This document shows, piece by piece, positions 26,084-34,592 of a stretch of DNA of 64,000 bases. The position numbers and the translations under genes are program-made. Position 1 is the stretch's first letter, and each line of letters starts with the position of its first letter. This DNA comes from Spartinivicinus marinus (GTDB lineage: Bacteria; Pseudomonadota; Gammaproteobacteria; Pseudomonadales; Zooshikellaceae): NCBI RefSeq assembly GCF_026309355.1, contig NZ_JAPJZK010000001.1, positions 2,438,501 through 2,502,500 of the forward strand, written 5' to 3'. Below the pieces are notes generated by a model. That model was not told the DNA's origin. It did not search any database and worked only from the letters and a program-made list of their open reading frames with translations.

Positions 26084-26708
26084 AGTCGCTGATGATGTAT
26101 TTAATGACCAGCAATTGGCCGTACGAGCAGAATCACCGCTCCACCACTTGGGCCTACCTGCTAAGCCTGCCAATCAGCCTCAAGGTGGCGTGCAATTAAA
26201 AGAGCTAGCATTACAAGGCCACCTTATTTTACGAGGCGATCCTAATAATGAGCTATTTTCCAAGGGGGTGGAAAAAGCCCTTGGAGTAGCATTACCCACC
26301 CAGCCTCATCAAAGCAGCCAAAGTAAAACAGCTGTCGTCCAGTGGTTAGGGCCTGATGAGTGGTTAATTTTGGTCGAAGGTGGCACCGAAGCTCAGGTAG
26401 AAAAAGAGCTGCATGAACACCTACATGGCCACTATTTAGTTGTCGATGTCAGTGGTGGCCAAACCATTCTTCACTTGTCTGGAACAAATGCTGAGCAGGT
26501 ATTGCAGAAATCTACTGGATATGACGTGCATTTACGGAATTTTCCAGTAGGTAAAAGTGTGCAAACCACGTTAGCTAAATCCACTGCATTAATCCGCAGA
26601 ATAGAAACTAATACGTTTGAATTAGTGGTCAGACGTAGCTTCGCTGACTATCTATGGCGGTGGTTGGTCGATGCCAGTGAAGAGTATGGCTTATCGATAG
26701 GTGGTTGA
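26076..26708 (+). CDS. soxG: Sarcosine oxidase subunit gamma
   Basis: A 210-residue subunit of the heterotetrameric enzyme, with the family's SPLHHLGL opening, WLGPDEWLIL in the middle and a SFADYLWRWLVDAS C-terminal helix. It overlaps soxA by eight bases (ATGTCTAG junction), closing the soxBDAG operon. No purU, folD or glyA follows, unlike many Pseudomonas sox clusters, so the folate-linked formaldehyde outlet is elsewhere. Confidence 0.92.
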   Translation: MSRVADDVFNDQQLAVRAESPLHHLGLPAKPANQPQGGVQLKELALQGHLILRGDPNNELFSKGVEKALGVALPTQPHQSSQSKTAVVQWLGPDEWLILVEGGTEAQVEKELHEHLHGHYLVVDVSGGQTILHLSGTNAEQVLQKSTGYDVHLRNFPVGKSVQTTLAKSTALIRRIETNTFELVVRRSFADYLWRWLVDASEEYGLSIGG

Positions 26709-26742
26709 TTAAGGCTGTCTCAAAAATACTTCAAACTAAATC

Positions 26743-26768
26743 CCTTCTCCCCCACGACGGGGAGAGGG
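26743..26768. repeat. REP-like GC hairpin after soxG
   Basis: A 10-bp stem with one G-U pair (26743-26752 with 26759-26768) in otherwise AT-rich DNA, made of CCTTCTCCCC and GGGGAGAGGG. It has no T-tail, so it is more like a repeated extragenic palindrome than a terminator. The preceding GGCTGTCTCAAAAA (26713-26726) resembles the tip of some IS ends. Confidence 0.45.
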
Positions 26769-26905
26769 AGCTAAAGGTGCCACTGCCTAAATCCTCTCTT
26801 TATGATACTCACGAAAAAATGCTTTCCATTTGACTGCTTGCAGATTTCCCTTATCTGGTGAAAAATAACCACCCTAATTAGAACATACAACAGTTAATAT
26901 GTAAT

Positions 26906-27856
26906 ATGAGTCGGGTTTCGCAGTCACAGAAAGTAGCTGAGTTTTTAAAAGAAAATCCAGGTGAAAAATTTACTGCCCGGCAGATTGCTGAGGCTATTAT
27001 TGCACGCTACCCGGAAGACTATTTAGATAAACGCTCTAACCCTCGCTTTAGTGATGAGAAAGCCTTTTTGCAGCAAATTGTGGCTGAGATTGGTGCCCAA
27101 AAAGCCAGCATTTTACGTCAAGATAATAAAATCCATTGGCAGGATAAGCCAAGGCCCAGAGTATATTGGTTTGAAGTGAACGCCAACGAAGAGGAAGAAG
27201 AACCTGATTGGTCTGACTCAGACTTGGATGACGAAGACGCTGCCATAGAGGTTATCACTCAGCAACAAATATTGGCGGAAGTAGAGCTGTATCCATTACT
27301 AGTTCAGTACTTAAAAAGTGAACATCACCTGTATTGCTTACGCATTGATGAGAAGCGTTCTCGAAACAGCCGAGGTAGCGGTGGGAATCACTGGTTACAT
27401 CCAGACATAGTGGCCATGGAGCCTGTGGCAAAAGGTTGGAATGAACTGGTACAAACCTGTGTTCGGCAAGGTGGCAGCCAGAGTGTTCGGCTTTGGGCTT
27501 TTGAGGTAAAACGAGAATTAACCCGAGCTACTGTACGTAAATCATTTTTCCAGGCTGTATCTAACTCCAGCTGGGCCAATGAAGGTTATCTGGTCACTAC
27601 CAGCATTGCAGATACTTTAGTTGAGCAAGAGCTAAGAATGCTATCGGCTTTACATGGTATAGGCGTTATTTTACTCGTCACTGAAAACCCGTTTGAAAGT
27701 GAAATTCTACTACCCGCCAGAGCTAGACCCGAAGTGGACTGGCAATCTGCTAATCGTATTGTTGACGAAAATGAAGATTTTCGCGATTTTATCGAGCAAG
27801 TTTCAATGTATTATCAAACAGGAATTTTACGAGCAAGAGATTGGAATAAGATTTAA
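26906..27856 (+). CDS. COG2958/HrgA-like protein: HARE-HTH plus PD-(D/E)xK nuclease fold
   Basis: A 316-residue protein. Residues 1-85 look like a HARE-HTH/winged-helix domain (VAEFLKENPGEKFTARQIAEAI). An acidic linker (NANEEEEEPDWSDSDLDDED) follows at about 92-112. The C-terminal part carries a restriction-endonuclease-like signature: His165-Pro166-Asp167 (HPDIV) and Glu200-x-Lys202 (WAFEVKRE). Members are annotated COG2958 or HrgA-like and can sit beside restriction systems; here no methyltransferase or specificity subunit is adjacent. A DNA-degrading or repair/defence role is inference. The ATG has no strong ribosome-binding site. Confidence 0.75.
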   Translation: MSRVSQSQKVAEFLKENPGEKFTARQIAEAIIARYPEDYLDKRSNPRFSDEKAFLQQIVAEIGAQKASILRQDNKIHWQDKPRPRVYWFEVNANEEEEEPDWSDSDLDDEDAAIEVITQQQILAEVELYPLLVQYLKSEHHLYCLRIDEKRSRNSRGSGGNHWLHPDIVAMEPVAKGWNELVQTCVRQGGSQSVRLWAFEVKRELTRATVRKSFFQAVSNSSWANEGYLVTTSIADTLVEQELRMLSALHGIGVILLVTENPFESEILLPARARPEVDWQSANRIVDENEDFRDFIEQVSMYYQTGILRARDWNKI

Positions 27857-27918
27857 AATAACAAAAGCTCCTGATATTTTATCTTCAAATACCGGGAGCG
27901 CACAGGCATTAAGTGATA

Positions 27919-28671
27919 TTAAAAAACACCTCGAAACACCCCAACACACCAAACTAATGCACTTAAAATTGTACCTATCAATGAAAAATCTAATAAAGTC
28001 CGCCAACCCGTTTTCATACTACTGACTATTTGAAAGTCATTAACATAAATTGTTTCACAAGCACCATTACCAGTATCTTCACGGGTAGTACTAGTACCAC
28101 GCGAACCACCCAGGTGATTTGAATATTTTGATAACCAGCCTTTAATTTTTATTTGATCACCAATTTTTACATCACTAATTGCATCTCGAATTATTTCACT
28201 GTCGGTAATTAAATGATTATTTGACAACTCATTATTTTTAAATAATTTATATTGCAAATAATCTTTTGTCTGGTAAAAGCAAGTAAACTCGCCACTCCAA
28301 AACTCAAACTTGTTCAAGTCTAATTTTTTAGCATTATCACCCCATACCACACATAAATCTGCAACATTGATATGATCTTGCCAACGCTTATGGGAGCCAA
28401 ATTGTCCATCATGATGGTTATAGGAAACAACTAAACCAGTGAGTGCATAATCATACAAAGGCTCTACTTTATACAATACATCATTTTTATAAATATTAAA
28501 TGGTTTTTTATTCGTGCGCTGCTGCTTTGGTGGCTCATTAATATCACTAACCAACTGAAGTTCAGAACGAGGTGCAAAATCATTTCGAAACCAAAAAGCA
28601 GTTATTAATAAAACACTACAAATATAAAAAGACCAGTTTATCAACTTATGAGTTGAGCTTTTCGTTCGCAT
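27919..28671 (-). CDS. Uncharacterised bitopic membrane protein with TREDTGNGACE signature
   Basis: A 250-residue protein with one N-terminal (LINWSFYICSVLLITAFWF) and one C-terminal (SLIGTILSALVWCVGVF) membrane helix and a ~190-residue domain between, probably periplasmic. The domain carries PLYDYALTGLVVSYNHHD, DLCVVWG, FWSGEFTCF, NNHLI, an OB-fold-like GDQIKIKGWLSKY and the motif TREDTGNGACETIYV. I recall this combination from uncharacterised membrane proteins of beta- and gammaproteobacteria but cannot name a function. It is convergent with the COG2958 gene, 62 bases apart. The DNA here is more AT-rich than the sox operon. Confidence 0.65.
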   Translation of the reverse strand: MRTKSSTHKLINWSFYICSVLLITAFWFRNDFAPRSELQLVSDINEPPKQQRTNKKPFNIYKNDVLYKVEPLYDYALTGLVVSYNHHDGQFGSHKRWQDHINVADLCVVWGDNAKKLDLNKFEFWSGEFTCFYQTKDYLQYKLFKNNELSNNHLITDSEIIRDAISDVKIGDQIKIKGWLSKYSNHLGGSRGTSTTREDTGNGACETIYVNDFQIVSSMKTGWRTLLDFSLIGTILSALVWCVGVFRGVF

Positions 28672-29062
28672 AGGCGTACCTCCTTCCTACCGTCCTGCTT
28701 ATCTCAAGGATGGATATCCCTGACGAGAGACATATTATGTCAACGCTGTTTAATTTGCAACCATATGAAATAATTTCTCTTTCAAACCGCTCTACATTCA
28801 ATGAGTTAGAGAGCCTTGCTGACCACTTCTACCTAAGCAAATGGTGCTTTAGAGAATTAAATGAACTTATTCATTGCAACAACCATCATAACTGTTGCTT
28901 ATAAAACACCTGTTTGACAAACTTACTCAGAAGGATGTTTAACAAGCGTACTTAACCGAGCATTTCATCAAACTACAGAAATAACCGGGGGAGTTCGACG
29001 GGCTCTGCTAAACTGTCGAAGCTAATTAATTTCTATATATAACCAACTTTGGAGGGTATAAC

Positions 29063-29722
29063 ATGCCATTACAGATTGGTGATCAAGTACCAGATTTTAC
29101 TGCAGAAACAACTGAAGGAACTATTAACTTTCATGAGTGGATAGGCGACAGCTGGGTTATGTTGTTTTCGCACCCAAAAGACTTTACTCCTGTATGTACT
29201 ACAGAACTTGGCTATATGGCCAAGATGAAACCTGAGTTTGAAAAGCGCAACTGTAAGGTTATTGGCCTTAGCATTGACTCTATTCAAGATCATCATGAAT
29301 GGGCAAAAGATATCGAAGAAACTCAAGGTCACGCTCTCAACTACCCTTTAATTGGCGATACAGATCTACAAGTAGCCAAACTATTTAGTATGATTCACCC
29401 TAATGCCAGTGGTAAAGCGAAAGAGCGAACTGCAGCCGACAATGCAACTGTTAGATCAGTATTTATTATTGGACCAGACAAAGCCATTAAATTAATGATC
29501 ACTTACCCTATGAGCACCGGGCGTAACTTTGATGAAGTGCTTCGAGTACTGGATTCAGTACAACTAACAGCTAAGCATAAAGTGGCCACTCCGGTTAACT
29601 GGCAACAAGGAGAAGATGTCATTATTGTTCCAGCTGTATCAGATGATGAGGCTAAAAAACAGTTTCCAAATGGCTGGAAAGCACCTAAGCCTTATATTCG
29701 CTTAGTGCCTCAGCCACAGTAA
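29063..29722 (+). CDS. 1-Cys peroxiredoxin (Prx6 type)
   Basis: A 219-residue AhpC/TSA-family peroxidase. Peroxidatic Cys45 is in DFTPVCTTE. The C-terminal extension (VDWQ-like VNWQQGEDVIIVP and GWKAPKPYIRLVPQP) is the Prx6 arm. The 2-Cys resolving cysteine is absent, so reduction needs an external thiol such as glutathione. It reduces H2O2 and alkyl hydroperoxides in the cytosol. The GGAGGG site is just upstream of the ATG. It is monocistronic; an OxyR site could not be identified. Confidence 0.93.
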   Translation: MPLQIGDQVPDFTAETTEGTINFHEWIGDSWVMLFSHPKDFTPVCTTELGYMAKMKPEFEKRNCKVIGLSIDSIQDHHEWAKDIEETQGHALNYPLIGDTDLQVAKLFSMIHPNASGKAKERTAADNATVRSVFIIGPDKAIKLMITYPMSTGRNFDEVLRVLDSVQLTAKHKVATPVNWQQGEDVIIVPAVSDDEAKKQFPNGWKAPKPYIRLVPQPQ

Positions 29723-29748
29723 TATACTGTTCGCTGTGAGTATAAAAG

Positions 29749-29790
29749 ACAGATTTGTTTCATGTGCAAATAAGTATGAAGCAGATCTGT
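29749..29790 (+). terminator. Hairpin after the peroxiredoxin gene
   Basis: A 15-bp stem with two G-U pairs (29749-29763 with 29776-29790), 12-base loop. No T-run follows, so termination is possible but not certain. Confidence 0.5.
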
Positions 29791-30035
29791 ACTTAGCAGC
29801 TAGTTAACTTCTTTTATTTTCTGCGATTGCTAGTTTATATTTGTAGTTGTAAAAAATACGTTATATATACTGACAGCAAAGGGTATAAATTTCATTACCC
29901 TATCTCTTTTATGGTACTTTTTTAAATTCAGGAAAATCACCTGTCTTACAAGCTAATTAAATTTCAACCAACATCGGTTACCAACTGATATATGCCCTAA
30001 TAATAGGCATTACAATATAGATAAGGATGTCCAAG

Positions 30036-31226
30036 ATGAAGGGGTTTATTTCCACTCTCCTAACAGGATTAAGCTTGTTAGTTCCAATGGCTTACAGCAA
30101 CCAAAGCTCAACTAATAACGAGAACTCTCCCTACACTGCTATTAGCCCAACTATAGAAGAGCAACGGCTCCCTATCATTCAAGCCAATTTGCCTGAACTA
30201 TTAGCCCCTCATCAACTATTGATTAATCAGGTTAGTAGGGATATAGAGTCAATAGAAAGTTATAAACATTTAGTCAAACTTGCCAAGTCCACTGGCCAAC
30301 AACTATGGCAGATTGCAAATAAACCAAGCCCCTCAGTTAAAGATGACCGTCCTCTTTATTGGGCAAGGCTTGCTATCAGCAAAATTATACGTCAACAGGC
30401 TAAAAACTTGAGTTTAACAGCAAGCCAGCAAGAATCTCTATTTTGGCAGTATGAGCTGGCTTCTCGTGGACAATTAGATGTTAACTTTAAAGCGAGTGAT
30501 CAACTCAGAATATTAATTACTGGCTTTGATCCTTTTTTTCTTGACTATAACATTGAGCAAAGCAACCCCTCTGGCTCTATAGCACTGACTCTTGATGGTA
30601 AAAAAATGACAATAAATGGGCAACAAGTCGCCATTGAAGCCTTTATTTTACCCGTAAGATTTGAAGACTTTGATCGTGGTATGGTAGAAACCCTGCTCAC
30701 ACCTTATATTGCCAACCCGCTTGTTGATATAGTTGCAACCATTAGTATGGGTAGATCTAATTTTGATCTGGAGCGATTCCCAGGACTACGCCGATCAGCC
30801 CAAGCACCAGACAACCTGAATATTTATACTGGAGCATCAGCAGCTAACCCTCTTGTTCCTTTACTTAAAGGCTCCTTACTAGATGGAGCAGAGTTTGTTG
30901 AGTTTAGCTTACCAGCTAAAGTGATGAAAAAAGCAACAGGCAGATATCAAATCAATGACAATCATAAAGTCATTACCACCCAGGGGGTTCGCTTTCCTAA
31001 CAGCTTAATGGAGCTTACTAGCATGACCTCAGTGGAAGGTTCAGGTGGAGGCTATTTATCCAATGAGATTTCTTATCGTAGTATACGACTACGTAACCGT
31101 TATCAGCCATTATTACCTGTCGGTCATATTCATACTCCTCGAGTAAGCAAATTTAATAAAACCAAACAGTCAGCTATCATCCAACAAGTGAAGCAAATGT
31201 TAATGCTAGCAGCTGATGTGATTTAA
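30036..31226 (+). CDS. Secreted pyroglutamyl-peptidase (C15)-like protein with Ser in place of catalytic Cys
   Basis: I start at the second ATG (30036), since AAGGA at 30023-30027 is correctly spaced for it and MKGFISTLLTGLSLLVPMAYS is a signal peptide. The product is 396 residues. After ~150 helical residues comes a C15-like domain: ILITGFDPF, NPSG, TISMGRSNFDLER (Glu246) and GHIHTPR (His366). The position of the catalytic Cys, 24 residues before this His as in known pyrrolidone-carboxylate peptidases, holds Ser342 (GGGYLSNE). The domain is thus either a serine-nucleophile variant, an inactive binder or a changed activity. Export to the periplasm is also unusual for this cytosolic family. 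Confidence 0.75.
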   Translation: MKGFISTLLTGLSLLVPMAYSNQSSTNNENSPYTAISPTIEEQRLPIIQANLPELLAPHQLLINQVSRDIESIESYKHLVKLAKSTGQQLWQIANKPSPSVKDDRPLYWARLAISKIIRQQAKNLSLTASQQESLFWQYELASRGQLDVNFKASDQLRILITGFDPFFLDYNIEQSNPSGSIALTLDGKKMTINGQQVAIEAFILPVRFEDFDRGMVETLLTPYIANPLVDIVATISMGRSNFDLERFPGLRRSAQAPDNLNIYTGASAANPLVPLLKGSLLDGAEFVEFSLPAKVMKKATGRYQINDNHKVITTQGVRFPNSLMELTSMTSVEGSGGGYLSNEISYRSIRLRNRYQPLLPVGHIHTPRVSKFNKTKQSAIIQQVKQMLMLAADVI

Positions 31227-31239
31227 CTCTGACCACAAA

Positions 31240-31280
31240 AAATGTCTGCTAAATTTAAAAAATAAAATTAGCAGACATTT
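31240..31280 (+). terminator. Terminator after the C15-like gene
   Basis: A perfect 13-bp stem, AAATGTCTGCTAA (31240-31252) with its complement (31268-31280), 15-base loop, followed by AT-rich ATATAAATTA. Confidence 0.65.
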
Positions 31281-31601
31281 ATATAAATTAACGCCTCCTT
31301 TACGATTTATCCTTCCCACGCAACCTTCTTGAACCAACATTAGACTTTGCCTTCAGTACAACCCTTTCTTTATTTATAAAAAAACAACTTATTCTAATAA
31401 AATACGCTCGAATGATTATGTATTTTGAAGATGTGACCAAATAGTCACTCACTATTTGAAGCTAAGCAGGGAAAGCACTATTCTATCTGAGCATTTCATC
31501 AGATATATAGCCAATACGAATGATTTTAGGGAGTCTCTCAAAGTTAGGGGCTTTCTTTATAGTATTAACTGATTAGTCATATTTTAGTAAAGGAACGTGT
31601 C

Positions 31602-33065
31602 ATGCCTGATAATGGCATTTCTAGAATATCTAGTGGTACAACTAACCAACAATCTACTACTAGTTCAACCCCAGTCAATCAAACGCCTGGAGGAATGGTT
31701 CATTTTGGTGACACTAAGCTTGCTATAAAACAACTCAAGCCAAATAAATTTAATTGGCTGTTTAATCAAGCAAAACAGCTTAATCCTCTTACTAAGTTGC
31801 CTTCTAACAATACCAACCGACTAAATAAACTTAAGCCCGCGCCACAAACAGTAACAACTACACCATCAACGAAAACAATTAAAATACCCCAGAACCATTT
31901 ACATAAAATTGAAAGTGAACTCATTAGTGCTTTTACCATTTATGCCCAAAAAAGTATCAAACACCGAGATACGCTACGAAACTATTTCATAACAGGTACA
32001 AATTCACCCAATGCTAATTTAGGCAATTACTTCAAGTTTAATGACAAAGGTGAAATAGTTCTCTGCTTAGAGCTTTCAAATGATAAAGCACTAAGTAATC
32101 CTACATCACTAGCAAAGCTACTTAGCCAGATATTAGAAGGGCATCGGCACAATAAAAGCAGCTCTTTTTACCGTACTATTCACGATGCAGTGGCTAACAA
32201 ACAAAGCACATTAAGTAAATACTTGACGATAAGCTTTCTTGGTAAAATTGAGGCAAGAACTACAGTAAAACAAGAGAGTATTACCGAGCAAACACCTCAA
32301 ACTGACAAAGTTGTTAGCCTAAAGAATAAACAAGAAGACCGTCAAAGGTTACTTGAACAGCTAAATAAGCAGCTCAAAATAATTCAAAAAATAAGAGATA
32401 ACACTTTAAATATAGCATCAGAACACGATTACTTCGTATCAATCAATAATAAGCTATTTCACTTATTTCGCTTTCAACAAGAACACCTATCTCCTACTAA
32501 AAAACTAGAATGTCCAATAGCTAAAAGCTGCATCAATATATCTCTCAGTTCAAATGCAGATGAAAAAACGTTAGATAACTGGCTAAAACTAAATAGCAGG
32601 CTGGATGAAGAGTATATAGAGGCTGAACGTAGATTAAACTCTTTAAATAACCGCTTAGAGACATTCCAAGAAGCTATTACTGATCAAAATAGCATACCAG
32701 CTATAAACGTTGATGCATTAACTGCCTTTCAGCAAGCAAAACTTGCACTGGCTAATACCACACCCAGTTTATGGCATAAACTGAAAGGCTTAATTTCAAA
32801 CAACCCTCAACCGGAAAACGACAGAGTAAGAAATGCTAAACAACAAATTGATCGAACACTCAAAATATTGCTGCACAATACACAACTGTTTGAACAAATA
32901 AAAAACAAGCAATATATTCGCATACTGGTAGCAGCAGAATTAACTAACTGCTTAGATCTACTGAAAAAGCATCCTACTTTTTTAGGCAAAGAACTAACTG
33001 TATTTAAAGCGAATGAATATAAATCGTTTGAGAAACTATTATTGGCACTGAAATATCTCGAATAA
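31602..33065 (+). CDS. Large coiled-coil protein with Ser/Thr-rich N-terminus, possible secreted effector
   Basis: A 487-residue protein of unknown function. The first ~40 residues are Ser/Thr/Gln/Asn-rich and unstructured (ISRISSGTTNQQSTTSSTP) with no Sec signal, as in type III-secreted proteins. Residues ~95-220 look globular and helical (HKIESELISAFTIYAQ, GNYFKFNDKGEIVLCLEL, LAKLLSQILEGH). Residues ~240-400 are long helices and coiled coils (RQRLLEQLNKQLKIIQKI). An AAAGGA site precedes the ATG. No type III or type VI apparatus genes are adjacent. The effector idea is inference from composition only; no catalytic motif was recognised. Confidence 0.6.
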   Translation: MPDNGISRISSGTTNQQSTTSSTPVNQTPGGMVHFGDTKLAIKQLKPNKFNWLFNQAKQLNPLTKLPSNNTNRLNKLKPAPQTVTTTPSTKTIKIPQNHLHKIESELISAFTIYAQKSIKHRDTLRNYFITGTNSPNANLGNYFKFNDKGEIVLCLELSNDKALSNPTSLAKLLSQILEGHRHNKSSSFYRTIHDAVANKQSTLSKYLTISFLGKIEARTTVKQESITEQTPQTDKVVSLKNKQEDRQRLLEQLNKQLKIIQKIRDNTLNIASEHDYFVSINNKLFHLFRFQQEHLSPTKKLECPIAKSCINISLSSNADEKTLDNWLKLNSRLDEEYIEAERRLNSLNNRLETFQEAITDQNSIPAINVDALTAFQQAKLALANTTPSLWHKLKGLISNNPQPENDRVRNAKQQIDRTLKILLHNTQLFEQIKNKQYIRILVAAELTNCLDLLKKHPTFLGKELTVFKANEYKSFEKLLLALKYLE

Positions 33066-33181
33066 ATCCAGCAAGCACACAATATTCCCTGTATTGTTTG
33101 TATACCCAATGCGGAGGTTTTTTAGGTGAGGCTATCAAGTAACGAATTCCCATGAGCCTATTAAAATAGGTGATTTGGAAC

Positions 33182-33220
33182 GATGATAACCAAACCTAAA
33201 AATGATTCGCGACGGTTATA
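33182..33220. repeat. Dispersed intergenic repeat, copy 1
   Basis: A 39-base element sharing about 28 bases with 35491-35529, including a 17-base core CTAAAAATGATTCGCGA (33196-33212) that differs by one base in the second copy. It lies between the effector-like gene and the peptidase-MA gene. Confidence 0.5.
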
Positions 33221-33242
33221 GGGTATGTTATTTATGCTTTCT

Positions 33243-34400
33243 TTAGTAACGATGAGCTGTAATACTTAAAGAACCCAACCAGTATTGCCATTGCTGATCA
33301 AGAGCTTTAAGTCCACCAGGGTAATTTTGTTCAAAAAATACTTTTGCATCTAGCACTTGGCATTTATTTGCACTTAGTGCTTTCATATATTTACTCAACA
33401 TTATCTGAGTGTCGGGTTGCTCCATCAAAAAATAAATTATAGACCAGGCTGTAGCATACATAGTAGCTAAATCTTGTTCATACCACGCCCTACCTGAAAA
33501 ACTTAAATATTGATCAAGCCCCATTAGCTGATTTTGCTGCTGTTGACTAGCTAATAAGCGTAGCCAGCCGCGATTTGGCTTAATAATAGCTAACTGCCCA
33601 GAAAGCTCCATTTGTTCAAAGTACTCAGCCAATCCTTCCGTAAACCAGCTAGGGATAAAACCAAATAACCCTGCAATAATCACATGAGTGGCCTCGTGAC
33701 GAGCAACTGCATAGGTCGTTTTATCGCTTCGCTGACGCATGACCGCTGCTACATTAAGTTTGGGGTTATAAAACCCACTATTAGTTTTTAGTGTGGGAGC
33801 CACCTCAGAACGATAACGACTAAACTGTTCCAACTGGTCAAACACCTTGATTGTTAATGTCACCTGACGCAAATCAGCTAAAGACATATTGCTTGTCATG
33901 ATATGAAATATTTTTTGGGTATCAGCTGTCAGTTTAGCTTTCATCCAATTAGGTAAACTGTCGCCTTGCTGCTCTACAGTTAATCGAAAATACTGCGCCT
34001 TTTTCGTATACTTTTTAGATAAATCTGCAACTTTCTGTTGCTGGGGTACTTTATCAGTAAAATGTACTTTACCTTGCTCATCAACCCATTTATAGATGCG
34101 GCTAGTAGGCTCTACTTCAGTTACTTTACGCGTAGTAGGTGCGCACTTGTAGTCACCCATTTGCCATCCTTCCACTTCAATAGTCGTTTTTGAAATAGGC
34201 TTTTCTTCAGCAATAGGTATTTTTTGTATTGGCTGGTAGGTTATTTTATTATCTGGTAATTGAATACCAACTTGAGCTAACAGCTCACGACGCTGTTCTT
34301 CAGAAGCCCGCTGCCACATAACGGCCCCTAATGAAACAATAATAAACAGGAAAAATAGCCAAAATCGAATACGTGTCATTAATTCATCTATCAAAAACAA
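33243..34400 (-). CDS. DUF4124 plus peptidase-MA-like zinc metalloprotease
   Basis: A 385-residue exported or membrane-anchored protein. The N-terminus has one hydrophobic helix (RFWLFFLFIIVSLGAVMW), probably an uncleaved anchor. A DUF4124 module is at ~100-135 (RIYKWVDEQGKVHFTDKVP). The C-terminal domain carries a gluzincin site: His235-Glu236-x-x-His239 (HEATH) and Glu255 in WFTEGLAEYFE, the peptidase-MA arrangement. All three zinc ligands and the catalytic Glu are intact, so a periplasmic protease is expected. Substrate unknown. It is divergent from the solute-binding protein gene. Confidence 0.82.
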   Translation of the reverse strand: MFLIDELMTRIRFWLFFLFIIVSLGAVMWQRASEEQRRELLAQVGIQLPDNKITYQPIQKIPIAEEKPISKTTIEVEGWQMGDYKCAPTTRKVTEVEPTSRIYKWVDEQGKVHFTDKVPQQQKVADLSKKYTKKAQYFRLTVEQQGDSLPNWMKAKLTADTQKIFHIMTSNMSLADLRQVTLTIKVFDQLEQFSRYRSEVAPTLKTNSGFYNPKLNVAAVMRQRSDKTTYAVARHEATHVIIAGLFGFIPSWFTEGLAEYFEQMELSGQLAIIKPNRGWLRLLASQQQQNQLMGLDQYLSFSGRAWYEQDLATMYATAWSIIYFLMEQPDTQIMLSKYMKALSANKCQVLDAKVFFEQNYPGGLKALDQQWQYWLGSLSITAHRY

Positions 34401-34592
34401 GTTAACAAATTAGTCTAAACTTTAGACTACAGCCTAATTACCTGTAACACTATACCTAAAATATTATATTGATATCCAACACTTTTAAAAAGCATCTTTT
34501 TCAGTTCATTTTCTAATAAATATAAATTGATGCAATTTCATACTAAAATAAAGTATTGATAGCCTGTAGTTAACTGTAATGAGCATAAAAAA

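Noticed and set aside
26713-26726. GGCTGTCTCAAAAA resembling an insertion-sequence tip
   Set aside because: Only one end is seen, with no transposase or target duplication nearby.
28710-28904. 64-codon frame before the peroxiredoxin gene
   Set aside because: No ribosome-binding site and no recognisable family; could be real but not supported.
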